Shown here one piece after another: positions 44,817 through 52,938 of a stretch of DNA of 64,000 nt; position 1 is the first letter of the stretch, and every line of letters begins with the position of its first letter. Source of the DNA: an uncultured Bacteroidales bacterium (GTDB lineage: Bacteria > Bacteroidota > Bacteroidia > Bacteroidales > Muribaculaceae); NCBI GenBank assembly GCA_902776835.1, contig CACYRK010000007.1, positions 21,240 to 85,239 on the forward strand, read 5' to 3'. The position numbers were made by a program, and so were the translations under genes. The notes beneath the pieces were generated by a model. The model made no database searches. It saw only the letters and a program-made list of their open reading frames with translations, and was not told the DNA's origin.

Positions 44817-45019
44817 AGTCGCAAAGCGTTATTTCATGCAAAAGTAATAATAAAAAGTAAAAGCCCAGCAAGCGAGTGCCAACTTTTTTCGCAAGGCGAT
44901 AAAAAAATGTTAGGGCGGCCAATGGGCACACAATGTGTAGACTTTTGCGTAAAATCTATAGTTTTTTATGCTCAAACTGTTGTTTTTTGCGGCAATAACC
45001 AAAAATCAACATGGCAACG

Positions 45020-45051
45020 TTTGAGAAACATGGTTAAAGGAGTTAACTTTG
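45020..45051 (+). promoter_or_regulatory. Promoter of the first dockerin-tail gene
   Basis: TTTG (45020-45023), a 20-bp spacer, then TAACTTTG (45044-45051). Confidence 0.7.
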
Positions 45052-45095
45052 TTGCTATATTAAAAATGTGACAATAATATAAAAACATACTTAAC

Positions 45096-46919
45096 ATGAA
45101 ATTGCTACACAAAACCATCATGCTGGCAGTCCTCATGGCACTGCTATCGCAGGCAGCACAAGCGCTGCCATTCGTTCCCACCACCGACCCCGAGTCATCG
45201 TCGACCGAGTGGTACTATCTCACCACCGAAGGCCGTCTAATGGTTGCTCGCAGCGACAAAGCCGTCACCACGACAGTGTCGACGAGCACCTTCGCCGAGC
45301 AGTGGTGCTTTGTGGGCACCGAGAGCAGCGGTTACAAGATTTACAACAGGCAGTATAAGAAGTATTTAGGCGACAACGGCTACATGCTGAGCAACGGCGA
45401 CGAGACAATCATGTACTACAAGCCCCGCCTTCTGAACACCTTCTACATCTGGCGCTACGACGCGTTGAACGAGATGGATGTATACCTGTACTACGACACC
45501 GTGTTCGGCGAATTGACCTCGTTCTTCGGCGAGGCCAACGAAAGCGAAGGCTGCTTTGAGGCCATCTCGGTGACGGGCGGCTCGGGCCTGCCCTTCTGGA
45601 CGTACCACGACATCAACAACGTGGGCTACCGCATGATTAAGAGCGGGTCGAATTTGAATCCCGACGTCAACGCCTACCTGATTGGCGACGGTGACTGCGC
45701 GACACAATACGAGGGCAACAAGGGCTACGGCTACGTCACCTTCGAAGCCTCGGAAGAAGTGAGCCTGGGGCAATACTCGATCGTCACGGCTAACAACGCG
45801 CGCACCAACTTCGACTCCAACCTGCACTCCTGGGCTGTGTTCGGGTCGAACGACGGTAAAAACCTCGAATTAATCGAACGACGCTACTGCTACCCCATGC
45901 CGCTGGCCAACACCGAGGAAGTGGTGATTCACGTGAACGACAACCGCAAGTTCCGCTATTTCCATTTTGCCTCAGCAGGCACATTAGATAACGAGAATCT
46001 GAAACTGGCCGAGGTATGGTTTAATCAAAGGGCACACACTTGGGGTAATCCGCAGGTCGACATCGAGCCCACCTGCGGCACTCGTGGCCAGTCGGTGGTA
46101 ACATGCGAAGACTGCCATGTAAAAAAGACCATCATCCTCGAGCCGACAGGCCGCCACAACTATGTGAACGGCGTGTGCACCGTGTGCGGCAACAAGCGTG
46201 GCGAAACCGTGCTACTCTGTAACGGCCAGAGCCAGGTTCCATATTACGCCAAGTTCATGTACGGTATCCCTGACAATAACGTTTGGCCCGATGGTCCGCA
46301 AGGCTGGGAAAAAGTCAACTTTGACGACAGCGCGTGGAACGAGATAGCCATGCCCACAGCTAGTTACGGCCACACTGGTGGCCCGTTCAGCCCGCTCTAC
46401 TTCAACTCGGTGTGGGTGAGCGAGGGCCAGTATTTGCAAAACTGCCGCTGGTTCCGCCGCACCTTTGAGTTGGACCGCGCCGACCCCAAGGCCATTTACA
46501 CCCTGGGCCTTGTCCACGACGACAACGCGCTCATCTATATCAACGGCCGATTGGTGGTCAACGCCCCGGGTTGGACTCCCGAGCCCGCCAACGGCAACTG
46601 GGAGTGGCAAAATGCTGCTCAAATGCTCAATATTCCGGCCCAAGTTTTCATCCCCGGCAAGAATGTGCTGGCGGTGTACATCCAGCAGACGGCCGGCGGC
46701 GCCTACTTTGACTGCGACCTGGTCATGCAGCGTGAAGAGGTTACGGGCGATGTCGACGGCAACGGCAGCGTTGACGGCACCGACCTGAACACCCTCATCA
46801 ACATCATCTTGGGCAAGGACAGCGCCGACAACTACAACGGCCGCGCTAACGTGGATGGCCAAGGTGGCGTAGATGGCAACGACCTGAACGCGCTTATCAA
46901 TATCTTGTTAGGAAAATAA
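45096..46919 (+). CDS. Secreted multidomain protein with dockerin-like C-terminus (1)
   Basis: 607 residues. Signal peptide about 1-23 (AQALP). Residues 25-160 form a beta-rich module shared with the next gene (WYYLTTEGRLMVA...WCFVGTESSGYKIYN). A discoidin-like part (about 170-310) and a CxxC...CxxC segment (CEDCHVKKT...CTVCG, about 335-370) follow. A galactose-binding-like domain covers about 375-545 (WFRRTFEL...IYINGRLV). The tail (about 550-607) has two dockerin type I calcium loops, DVDGNGSVDGTDLN and NVDGQGGVDGNDLN. No cohesin partner is in the window. Confidence 0.8.
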   Translation: MKLLHKTIMLAVLMALLSQAAQALPFVPTTDPESSSTEWYYLTTEGRLMVARSDKAVTTTVSTSTFAEQWCFVGTESSGYKIYNRQYKKYLGDNGYMLSNGDETIMYYKPRLLNTFYIWRYDALNEMDVYLYYDTVFGELTSFFGEANESEGCFEAISVTGGSGLPFWTYHDINNVGYRMIKSGSNLNPDVNAYLIGDGDCATQYEGNKGYGYVTFEASEEVSLGQYSIVTANNARTNFDSNLHSWAVFGSNDGKNLELIERRYCYPMPLANTEEVVIHVNDNRKFRYFHFASAGTLDNENLKLAEVWFNQRAHTWGNPQVDIEPTCGTRGQSVVTCEDCHVKKTIILEPTGRHNYVNGVCTVCGNKRGETVLLCNGQSQVPYYAKFMYGIPDNNVWPDGPQGWEKVNFDDSAWNEIAMPTASYGHTGGPFSPLYFNSVWVSEGQYLQNCRWFRRTFELDRADPKAIYTLGLVHDDNALIYINGRLVVNAPGWTPEPANGNWEWQNAAQMLNIPAQVFIPGKNVLAVYIQQTAGGAYFDCDLVMQREEVTGDVDGNGSVDGTDLNTLINIILGKDSADNYNGRANVDGQGGVDGNDLNALINILLGK

Positions 46920-46937
46920 TTAAAAAAACATATCATT

Positions 46938-47861
46938 ATGAAACGTTTACACAAAATCATTCTTTTGGTGGCAGCCATGACCATGCTGCTGCCACTGGCC
47001 GCACAGGCATTGCCCTTCCAAACAACCACCGATCCAACCAATTACCCTATTCAGTGGTATAAGTTGAGAATCAACGGGCAGTATCTCTACGCACAGTCGT
47101 ACGGCGAACTCGCGTGCTCCTCATCCTCGACATCGGACGACGAGTACCTGTGGTGCTTTGTTGCCCTGAATAATGGCAAATTTGTGATTTACAATAAAGG
47201 AATAGGCCAATACATGAAAGACGGCTGGAATTTCACGCTTTACAGGTATACGGCGGGGGTGAACTATGTGGAGCAGACCAGCGGAAACGGTTTCTACATC
47301 TGCTACGACGACGGGGGCCGCAAGAATTATCTCGATGCCGATGAGGATTTTGTCTACTCAACACAAAATCCTGGAAGCACCGTCTCCGCAATCCCGGCGC
47401 TGTACGAAGGCATTATCGAGCCGACGGGTCAGGTTGTTTTCTCGGAACTTGACGTTGCGCCCGACAACTGCTCGTTCTATTTCGATTACCACCCTGGCGA
47501 GGGCGACAGCGGCTGCGAGATGAGGCTGTACGTCGGTGGCCGTTGGGTGAGCATGCCTTACTATGTGCAGCGCACCAGCGAGGATCAGACGATTGAGGCC
47601 GAGGCCCACGTGATATTCTCAAATCACCGAATCAGGGAAATCATAGAAACTAAGACCTACGTGATTCCCGCAAGAGAGACCGCTACTGGCGATGTGGACG
47701 GTAATGGCGAGGTCAACGGCAACGACCTGAACATCCTCATCAACATCCTCTTGGGCAAGGACAATGCCGCTAACTACGACGGCCGCGCCAACGTGGATGG
47801 TGTCGGCCAGGTCGACGGCAACGACCTGAACGCCCTTATCAACATAATCTTAGCACACTAA
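46938..47861 (+). CDS. Secreted protein with dockerin-like C-terminus (2)
   Basis: 307 residues. The signal peptide and first 130 residues are paralogous to the preceding gene (MKRLHK...AQALPFQTTTDP; WCFVALNNGKFVIYN). A short middle domain (about 150-240) is not recognised. The C-terminus (about 248-307) has the two-loop dockerin-like module (DVDGNGEVNGNDLN, NVDGVGQVDGNDLN) and ends LINIILAH instead of the usual LGK. It lies 18 bp after gene 1, so the two are probably one operon from a local duplication. Confidence 0.78.
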   Translation: MKRLHKIILLVAAMTMLLPLAAQALPFQTTTDPTNYPIQWYKLRINGQYLYAQSYGELACSSSSTSDDEYLWCFVALNNGKFVIYNKGIGQYMKDGWNFTLYRYTAGVNYVEQTSGNGFYICYDDGGRKNYLDADEDFVYSTQNPGSTVSAIPALYEGIIEPTGQVVFSELDVAPDNCSFYFDYHPGEGDSGCEMRLYVGGRWVSMPYYVQRTSEDQTIEAEAHVIFSNHRIREIIETKTYVIPARETATGDVDGNGEVNGNDLNILINILLGKDNAANYDGRANVDGVGQVDGNDLNALINIILAH

Positions 47862-47866
47862 GATCA

Positions 47867-47925
47867 TGTTGATAGATTATAGAGTATAGATTATAGAGTA
47901 TAGATTATGGATTATAGATTATTTG
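47867..47925. repeat. AT-rich tandem repeat (TATAGAGTATAGATTA type)
   Basis: Iterated TATAGATTATAGAG units between two dockerin-tail genes. A shorter copy (GATTATAGATTAGAGATTATAG) lies at 54363-54386. Confidence 0.65.
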
Positions 47926-47930
47926 AAATC

Positions 47931-49208
47931 ATGAAAACAAGAATCTTTTTGACAGCAATTCTTATTGTGACATCTACAGTTTGCGCTATGGCCTACGACT
48001 TCTTGACGAACGGAATAGCGTACACCTACCTTGGTGGGTATGTTGGTGATGCCAATGCCGCAAATGTTGAGGTGTCCTACATTGAGTACCTTAGCAGTAA
48101 CAATTACAACGGGCTTACCAACGTCACCATTCCCAGCACCGTAAAAAATAACAGCAACAACAAAACTTACACGGTGACATCTATTGGCAATTGGGCCTTC
48201 GCTCAATGCCAGACACTGAAAACGGTGAGCCTCCCGAACACGATAACCAACATCACTAAAGGCGCATTCTATGAATGTCCGGCTTTGACCACGGTCAATA
48301 TCCCGAATTCCGTCACAAGCATCGGCGACTACGCATTTGACCATTGCACAAAACTCACCTCGGCCAACATCCCCAATTCGGTAACAAGCCTTGGCAAGAG
48401 CGCATTCTTTTACTGCAGCAGCCTGGCGACGGTGACTATTGGCAACTCGGTTCCAAGTATCGGCAACCAAACCTTCTTTGGATGCTCTGCGCTGAAAACC
48501 ATCACCATCCCCAATTCGGTCAAAACAATTGGCAACTCGGCGTTTTATGACTGCACTGCATTGACTTCGATTACCATATCCAACACAGCGACATCGATTG
48601 GCGAATACGCTTTCGGCAATTGCACGTCTCTGACTTCGATGGTAATCCCCAACTCGGTAACCACAATTGGGAGCGACGCATTCTATAATTGCAATGCAAT
48701 GTCATCAATCACCCTTTCCAACTCATTGACGAGCATATCGGAAAAGTTATTCGAGAGTTGCCATTCGCTGACCTCCATCACAATCCCGAATTCTGTCACA
48801 TCTATTGGCAAACTGGCATTCAGTGGCTGCAACAATATCAATGCTGTCAATAGCAAGATTGTTAATGTTGCCGATGTCGAATTGGGCGCCTATGTTTTTG
48901 GTGGCATCTATACTGACGAATGCACGCTTACTGTACCCGTAGGCACCATCGGCGCTTACAAGCGTGCTGATCAATGGAAAGAATTCCTCCACATCATTGA
49001 CGAGGAAGGCAACACTGGCGGTGACGAACTTGACGGCGATGTGGACGGTGATGGCGAGGTCAACGGCAACGACCTGAACACCCTTATCAACATCCTCTTA
49101 GGCAAGGACAACGCCGCTAACTACGACGGCCGCGCCAACGTGGATGGTGTCGGCGGCGTCGACGGTAACGACCTCAACGCCCTTATCAACATCCTGCTTG
49201 GCAAATAA
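47931..49208 (+). CDS. Secreted BspA-type leucine-rich-repeat protein with dockerin-like C-terminus (3)
   Basis: 425 residues. Signal peptide about 1-21. About nine LRR_5 (BspA/TpLRR) repeats of 23 residues cover about 75-345, pattern IPNSVTSIGxxAFxxCxxLT, a fold often found in host- or particle-binding surface proteins. The tail (about 365-425) is the dockerin-like module. The LRR DNA is AT-rich, while the tail DNA is GC-rich and almost the same as that of gene 2. The ATG at 47931 is used since the upstream ATG lies in the tandem repeat and is not followed by a signal peptide. Confidence 0.85.
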   Translation: MKTRIFLTAILIVTSTVCAMAYDFLTNGIAYTYLGGYVGDANAANVEVSYIEYLSSNNYNGLTNVTIPSTVKNNSNNKTYTVTSIGNWAFAQCQTLKTVSLPNTITNITKGAFYECPALTTVNIPNSVTSIGDYAFDHCTKLTSANIPNSVTSLGKSAFFYCSSLATVTIGNSVPSIGNQTFFGCSALKTITIPNSVKTIGNSAFYDCTALTSITISNTATSIGEYAFGNCTSLTSMVIPNSVTTIGSDAFYNCNAMSSITLSNSLTSISEKLFESCHSLTSITIPNSVTSIGKLAFSGCNNINAVNSKIVNVADVELGAYVFGGIYTDECTLTVPVGTIGAYKRADQWKEFLHIIDEEGNTGGDELDGDVDGDGEVNGNDLNTLINILLGKDNAANYDGRANVDGVGGVDGNDLNALINILLGK

Positions 49209-49258
49209 ATAATTCAGAATGCAGAATAAGTGAGGCTGCTTAGGCGGCGACAATAACA

Positions 49259-49289
49259 GCGACGCTCCCCAAACTCTGGGGGGCGTCGC
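49259..49289. terminator. Terminator between convergent LRR and M13 peptidase genes
   Basis: A 12-bp stem with one G-T pair, GCGACGCTCCCC with GGGGGGCGTCGC. Confidence 0.75.
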
Positions 49290-49348
49290 TTATGATTATA
49301 GCATCTCTAGTAGTTACAGAGGCTCTAGTTTATTTGTTATCGGATTGG

Positions 49349-51373
49349 TTACCAGATGATTGCACGGTCGGCAGGATCGAGCCACATCTTGTCACCAGGC
49401 TTGATACCGAAGGCATCGAAGAAGGTGTCGATGTTGCGCAAGGTGGCATTGACGCGGTAACGGCCAATCGAGTGCGGGTCGCTCTTGGTCTGCTGGAAGA
49501 TGGCTTCCTCGGTCTCGTTGCTTGCCCAGATGCGGCCGTAACTCAGATAGAAGCGCTGGGCCGGAGTGAAGCCGTCGATTTCCTTGCCATCGCGGAACTG
49601 CGAAGTGGTCTTGAAGGCATCGTAAGCAATGCGCAGACCGCCCTGGTCGGCAATGTTCTCACCGAGGGTGAGGTGACCGTTGGCGTGCTGGTCCTTAACG
49701 ACAATGATTTGGTCGAACTGCTCGGCGAGTTTCTCGGCAGCGGCAGTGAATCGCTGTGCGTCCTCCTCGGTCCACCAGTCGGTCATGTTACCGGCCATGT
49801 CGAACATGCGGCCCTGGTCGTCGAATCCGTGAGTCATCTCGTGGCCAATGACCACGCCGATGGCACCATAGTTCGAAGCGTCGTCGGCATTGACATCGAA
49901 GAACGGCGGTTGCAGGATGGCAGCCGGGAAGCAAATCTCGTTGGTGGTGGGATTGTAGTAAGCGTTGACGGTTTGCGGCGTCATGCCCCATTCGTCCTTG
50001 TCGACCGGCTTGCCCCACTTGTCGAGGTTGCGGCGAGTCTCGTAGGCCGAGGCCGCGCGGATGTTCTCATAGAGCGAGAGGCTCGGGTCGACCTTCAGGC
50101 CGCTGTAGTCGCGCCACTTGTCGGGATAGCCGATTTTCACGGTGAAGGCGTTGAGTTTCACCAGCGCGTTGACCTTGGTCTCGCTGCTCATCCAGTCGAG
50201 CGATGCAATGTGTGCGGCGAGCGACTTACGCAGGTTGGTGATGAGTTTCATCATCTTCTCCTTGCTGCCATGAGCGAAATAACGCTCGACGTAGAGTTCG
50301 CCCACTGCTTCGCCCACCAGGCCGTTGGGGATGCCCAACGCGCGTTTCCAGCGCGGCTTGCGCTCCTTCTGTCCGCTCAGCGTGCGGCCGTAGAAGTCGA
50401 ACGAAGCCTCGCCAATCTCGTCGCTGAGGTAGCCACTGCAACTGGTAATGACCTCACCGGTGAAGTAGTCGCGCATCTGTTGCTCGGTGAGCGTCGACAT
50501 CAGTTGTTGAGCCACTTCCATCACCTTGGGCTGCTCAAGGATTACCCAGTCGATGTTGGGCACGCCCATCAGGGTGAAGTACTCGCGCCACTGGATGGCG
50601 GGGTAGTTCTGTTGCAACTGGTCGATGGTAAAGATGTTGTAGAGTTTGTTGTAGTCACGGGCCTCGGCGCGGCTCATCTTGGCCTGAGCAAACTTGTACT
50701 CAATGTCGTAGATGGTCTTTGCTGCACGTGTGGCATCCTTCTTCGAATAGCCGTGGAACATGAACATCTTAACCAGATACTGGCGATACTGCTCCTGAAT
50801 CTTCTTGCTGTCGGCATCGGTGCTGAGGTAGTAGTCGCGGTCGGGCAGTCCGCTCGTTCCGGCGCTCATCCACATCACGTTCATGTCGCTGTTTTTCAGG
50901 TCAACCTCCACTCCGATTCCGAAGAACGGGTTGCACAGCACGCTGTGCATCTCGGCAATCGACTTGGTGAGGTCGGCCTTCTTGAAGGCGGCGATTTTTG
51001 CCAGGTCGGCCTTGACGGGAGCCACGCCCTCGCGGTTCAGGCGGTCGCTGTCCATAGCAAGTTTGTAGAGGTCGGTGACCTTTTGTCCGACGGTGCCCGG
51101 CGCATGCTGCGTCTTGGCGAGGTCGAGGAAGAGGTCGCGCAGGTTTTCCTGGTTGCGCTCGGCAAGCAGGTCAAACACGCCGTAGCGCGAGAACTCGGGA
51201 CGCAGGGGGTTGGCTTTCATCCATCCTCCACCAGCGTACTCGTAGAAGTCATCACCGGGGTTCACACTCAAGTCCATGTCGGCCCGGCTGACACCGGCGG
51301 TAATGTCGGTGGCTGCTACCGCTGGCATCATGGCCATTGCAATAGCCGCTGTTGTCATAACAAATTTTCTCAT
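49349..51373 (-). CDS. pepO-like: M13-family (neprilysin/PepO) metallopeptidase
   Basis: A 674-residue zinc endopeptidase, secreted to the periplasm (signal peptide about 1-21). The zinc site is HEMTH (511-515) with the third ligand Glu572 in GENIADQGG; substrate motif NAYYNP lies upstream and the protein ends in the usual Trp. N-terminal M13_N domain about 40-415, catalytic domain about 465-672. Full length. It starts 27 bp after the permease-HMA gene on the same strand, so the two may be co-transcribed. A long opposite-strand open frame is a shadow. Confidence 0.95.
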   Translation of the reverse strand: MRKFVMTTAAIAMAMMPAVAATDITAGVSRADMDLSVNPGDDFYEYAGGGWMKANPLRPEFSRYGVFDLLAERNQENLRDLFLDLAKTQHAPGTVGQKVTDLYKLAMDSDRLNREGVAPVKADLAKIAAFKKADLTKSIAEMHSVLCNPFFGIGVEVDLKNSDMNVMWMSAGTSGLPDRDYYLSTDADSKKIQEQYRQYLVKMFMFHGYSKKDATRAAKTIYDIEYKFAQAKMSRAEARDYNKLYNIFTIDQLQQNYPAIQWREYFTLMGVPNIDWVILEQPKVMEVAQQLMSTLTEQQMRDYFTGEVITSCSGYLSDEIGEASFDFYGRTLSGQKERKPRWKRALGIPNGLVGEAVGELYVERYFAHGSKEKMMKLITNLRKSLAAHIASLDWMSSETKVNALVKLNAFTVKIGYPDKWRDYSGLKVDPSLSLYENIRAASAYETRRNLDKWGKPVDKDEWGMTPQTVNAYYNPTTNEICFPAAILQPPFFDVNADDASNYGAIGVVIGHEMTHGFDDQGRMFDMAGNMTDWWTEEDAQRFTAAAEKLAEQFDQIIVVKDQHANGHLTLGENIADQGGLRIAYDAFKTTSQFRDGKEIDGFTPAQRFYLSYGRIWASNETEEAIFQQTKSDPHSIGRYRVNATLRNIDTFFDAFGIKPGDKMWLDPADRAIIW

Positions 51374-51400
51374 TGTTTTAATTAGTTTATAGATGGTTAT

Positions 51401-52648
51401 TTAAGATTCTACAACTTGATAGCCTAATTCGGTGATTTTGTCGGTCACGGTCTGAGGGGCCACATCGCCCTCGACGTACACTAAGCCTTGCGCCAAGTCG
51501 ACCTTGACTTGCTGCACGCCTGGCAGGCTGGCAACGCCTTTCTCAACGTTTGCTTGGCAATGCACGCACATCATGCCTTTAACTTTAAATGTCTTCATAG
51601 TGTTGGTTTTATTGCGTTTAAGAATTAATGATTTGCGATATTTAGCCACGACGGCCACAACAATCATCGCCAGCAGGGCGATGCTGCAAAGCCAGTTGAG
51701 CCACGAGGTGGCGCCGTGGTGATGCATCATGCCGTGGCAATGCGGCATAGCGTTGCTCACGGTGTGCTGCAGCCACGGCCAGTAGTCGACCACGAGGCCA
51801 AAGCCTATGGCGCCCAGTGTGATGCTGGCCAGATAGATGAGCGCCGAGCGCTTGCCCAGCATGCGGCTCACAATCAGTATCGAGGCGAAACTGGCTGCCG
51901 GGCCGGCCATGAGCAGCACCAATGCGCAGCCTGGAGTGAGGCCCTTGAGCATGAGTGCCGCTGCGATGGGGATTGATCCAGTGGCGCACAGATACATCGG
52001 TATGGCGATGGCCACGATGAGCAGCATGTTGAGCAGCGGATAGCGGGCGTAGGTCTGGAAGAAATCGTCGGGGACAAGCACCGTAATCAATGCGGCCACG
52101 ATGAGACCCAGTATCAGCCATCGCCCCATGGTTTGCATCATCTCAAAGAATCCGTAGCGCAGCGTTTCCACCAGTTTGCCTTGCCACGTAGTGGGTCGCG
52201 CTTCGCCCTCGCTCTCAGCACTTGGCGTCGCCGCCTCGGCGGGCAGGTGTCGCTCGTGCTGCCCCACTGCCAAGCCACCGAACACTGCCGTGACGAGTGC
52301 CGCCACTGGCCGCAGGATGGAAAATGGCAGTCCCATCATCGAATAGGTGGCGACGATGCTGTCGACACCCGTTTGCGGCGTGGCGATGAGAAACGACGTG
52401 GTGGCGGCGCGCGAGGCACCGTTGCTGCGCAGACTTACCGCCGTGGGCAGCACGCCGCACGAGCACAAGGGCAACGGCACGCCGAAAGCCGCCGCGCTGA
52501 GCACGCTGCGCCAGTCGCTGCCGCTCAGGTAGCGCGAGTAATAGCGCGTGGGCACCCAGGCATGGAGCACCCCCGCGATGAAGAAGCCCAACAGCAAGTA
52601 GGGCGACATCGTGTGCAACAACTGCAAAAATGCCTCTACGTATTCCAC
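51401..52648 (-). CDS. SO_0444/ArsP-type permease fused to a heavy-metal-associated domain
   Basis: 415 residues. Eight or more membrane segments (about 15-330) include the conserved PLPLCSCGVLPTA (about 57-69) and MYLCATGSIPIAAA motifs typical of the SO_0444/DUF318 permeases linked to Cu/Zn or arsenic export. A His-rich loop (CHGMMHHHGA, about 305-315) precedes the last segments. The C-terminus (about 348-415) is an HMA domain with metal-binding GMMCVHCQANVEKG. A cytosolic metal sensor or donor for the permease is likely. The start is GTG. Confidence 0.85.
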   Translation of the reverse strand: MEYVEAFLQLLHTMSPYLLLGFFIAGVLHAWVPTRYYSRYLSGSDWRSVLSAAAFGVPLPLCSCGVLPTAVSLRSNGASRAATTSFLIATPQTGVDSIVATYSMMGLPFSILRPVAALVTAVFGGLAVGQHERHLPAEAATPSAESEGEARPTTWQGKLVETLRYGFFEMMQTMGRWLILGLIVAALITVLVPDDFFQTYARYPLLNMLLIVAIAIPMYLCATGSIPIAAALMLKGLTPGCALVLLMAGPAASFASILIVSRMLGKRSALIYLASITLGAIGFGLVVDYWPWLQHTVSNAMPHCHGMMHHHGATSWLNWLCSIALLAMIVVAVVAKYRKSLILKRNKTNTMKTFKVKGMMCVHCQANVEKGVASLPGVQQVKVDLAQGLVYVEGDVAPQTVTDKITELGYQVVES

Positions 52649-52652
52649 ACTG

Positions 52653-52660
52653 CAAAATTA
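52653..52660 (-). promoter_or_regulatory. -7 box directly before the permease start
   Basis: TAATTTTG on the minus strand ends only 4 bp before the GTG start, with a GTTG about 18 bp upstream of the box. Transcription would start at or inside the start codon (leaderless). Confidence 0.45.
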
Positions 52661-52710
52661 CACAAAAAATCTTGTTTGCAACACCATTCCATCAATAAAG
52701 ATGTGTAAGT

Positions 52711-52934
52711 AGTCACTTCCGCTCGGAAAAGCCCAAACAAGTTTGGCTTTTCGCTCGCTTATTCGTAACGTTGACCGCGGTCGAAGTTACTAACGTTCGG
52801 GCGAGCAACAAAAAAACGAGTTTTTTTCTTTGCTCGCCGCACACTAAATCGTAACGTTGACATTCGGTCGAAGTTACTCTCGCTCGGAAAAGCCCAAACA
52901 AGTTTGGCTTTTCGCTCGCTTATTCGTAACTTTG
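52711..52934 (+). repeat. Promoter-bearing hairpin array B (three units) upstream of an esterase gene
   Basis: Same order as array A: unit 1 from about 52711, unit 2 from 52780, unit 3 from 52867. The cores of units 1 and 3 are the same as in array A over about 50 bp. Units 1 and 2 end TAACGTTG; unit 3 ends TAACTTTG (52927-52934) with TTTG 20 bp before it. Confidence 0.75.
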
Positions 52935-52938
52935 TGGC

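Noticed and set aside
49292..51385. 697-residue open frame opposite the M13 peptidase
   Set aside because: It has no domain sense and is rich in Val/Leu/Gly/His from the reverse codons of a GC-rich gene. The minus-strand peptidase has HEMTH and GENIAD motifs and full length.
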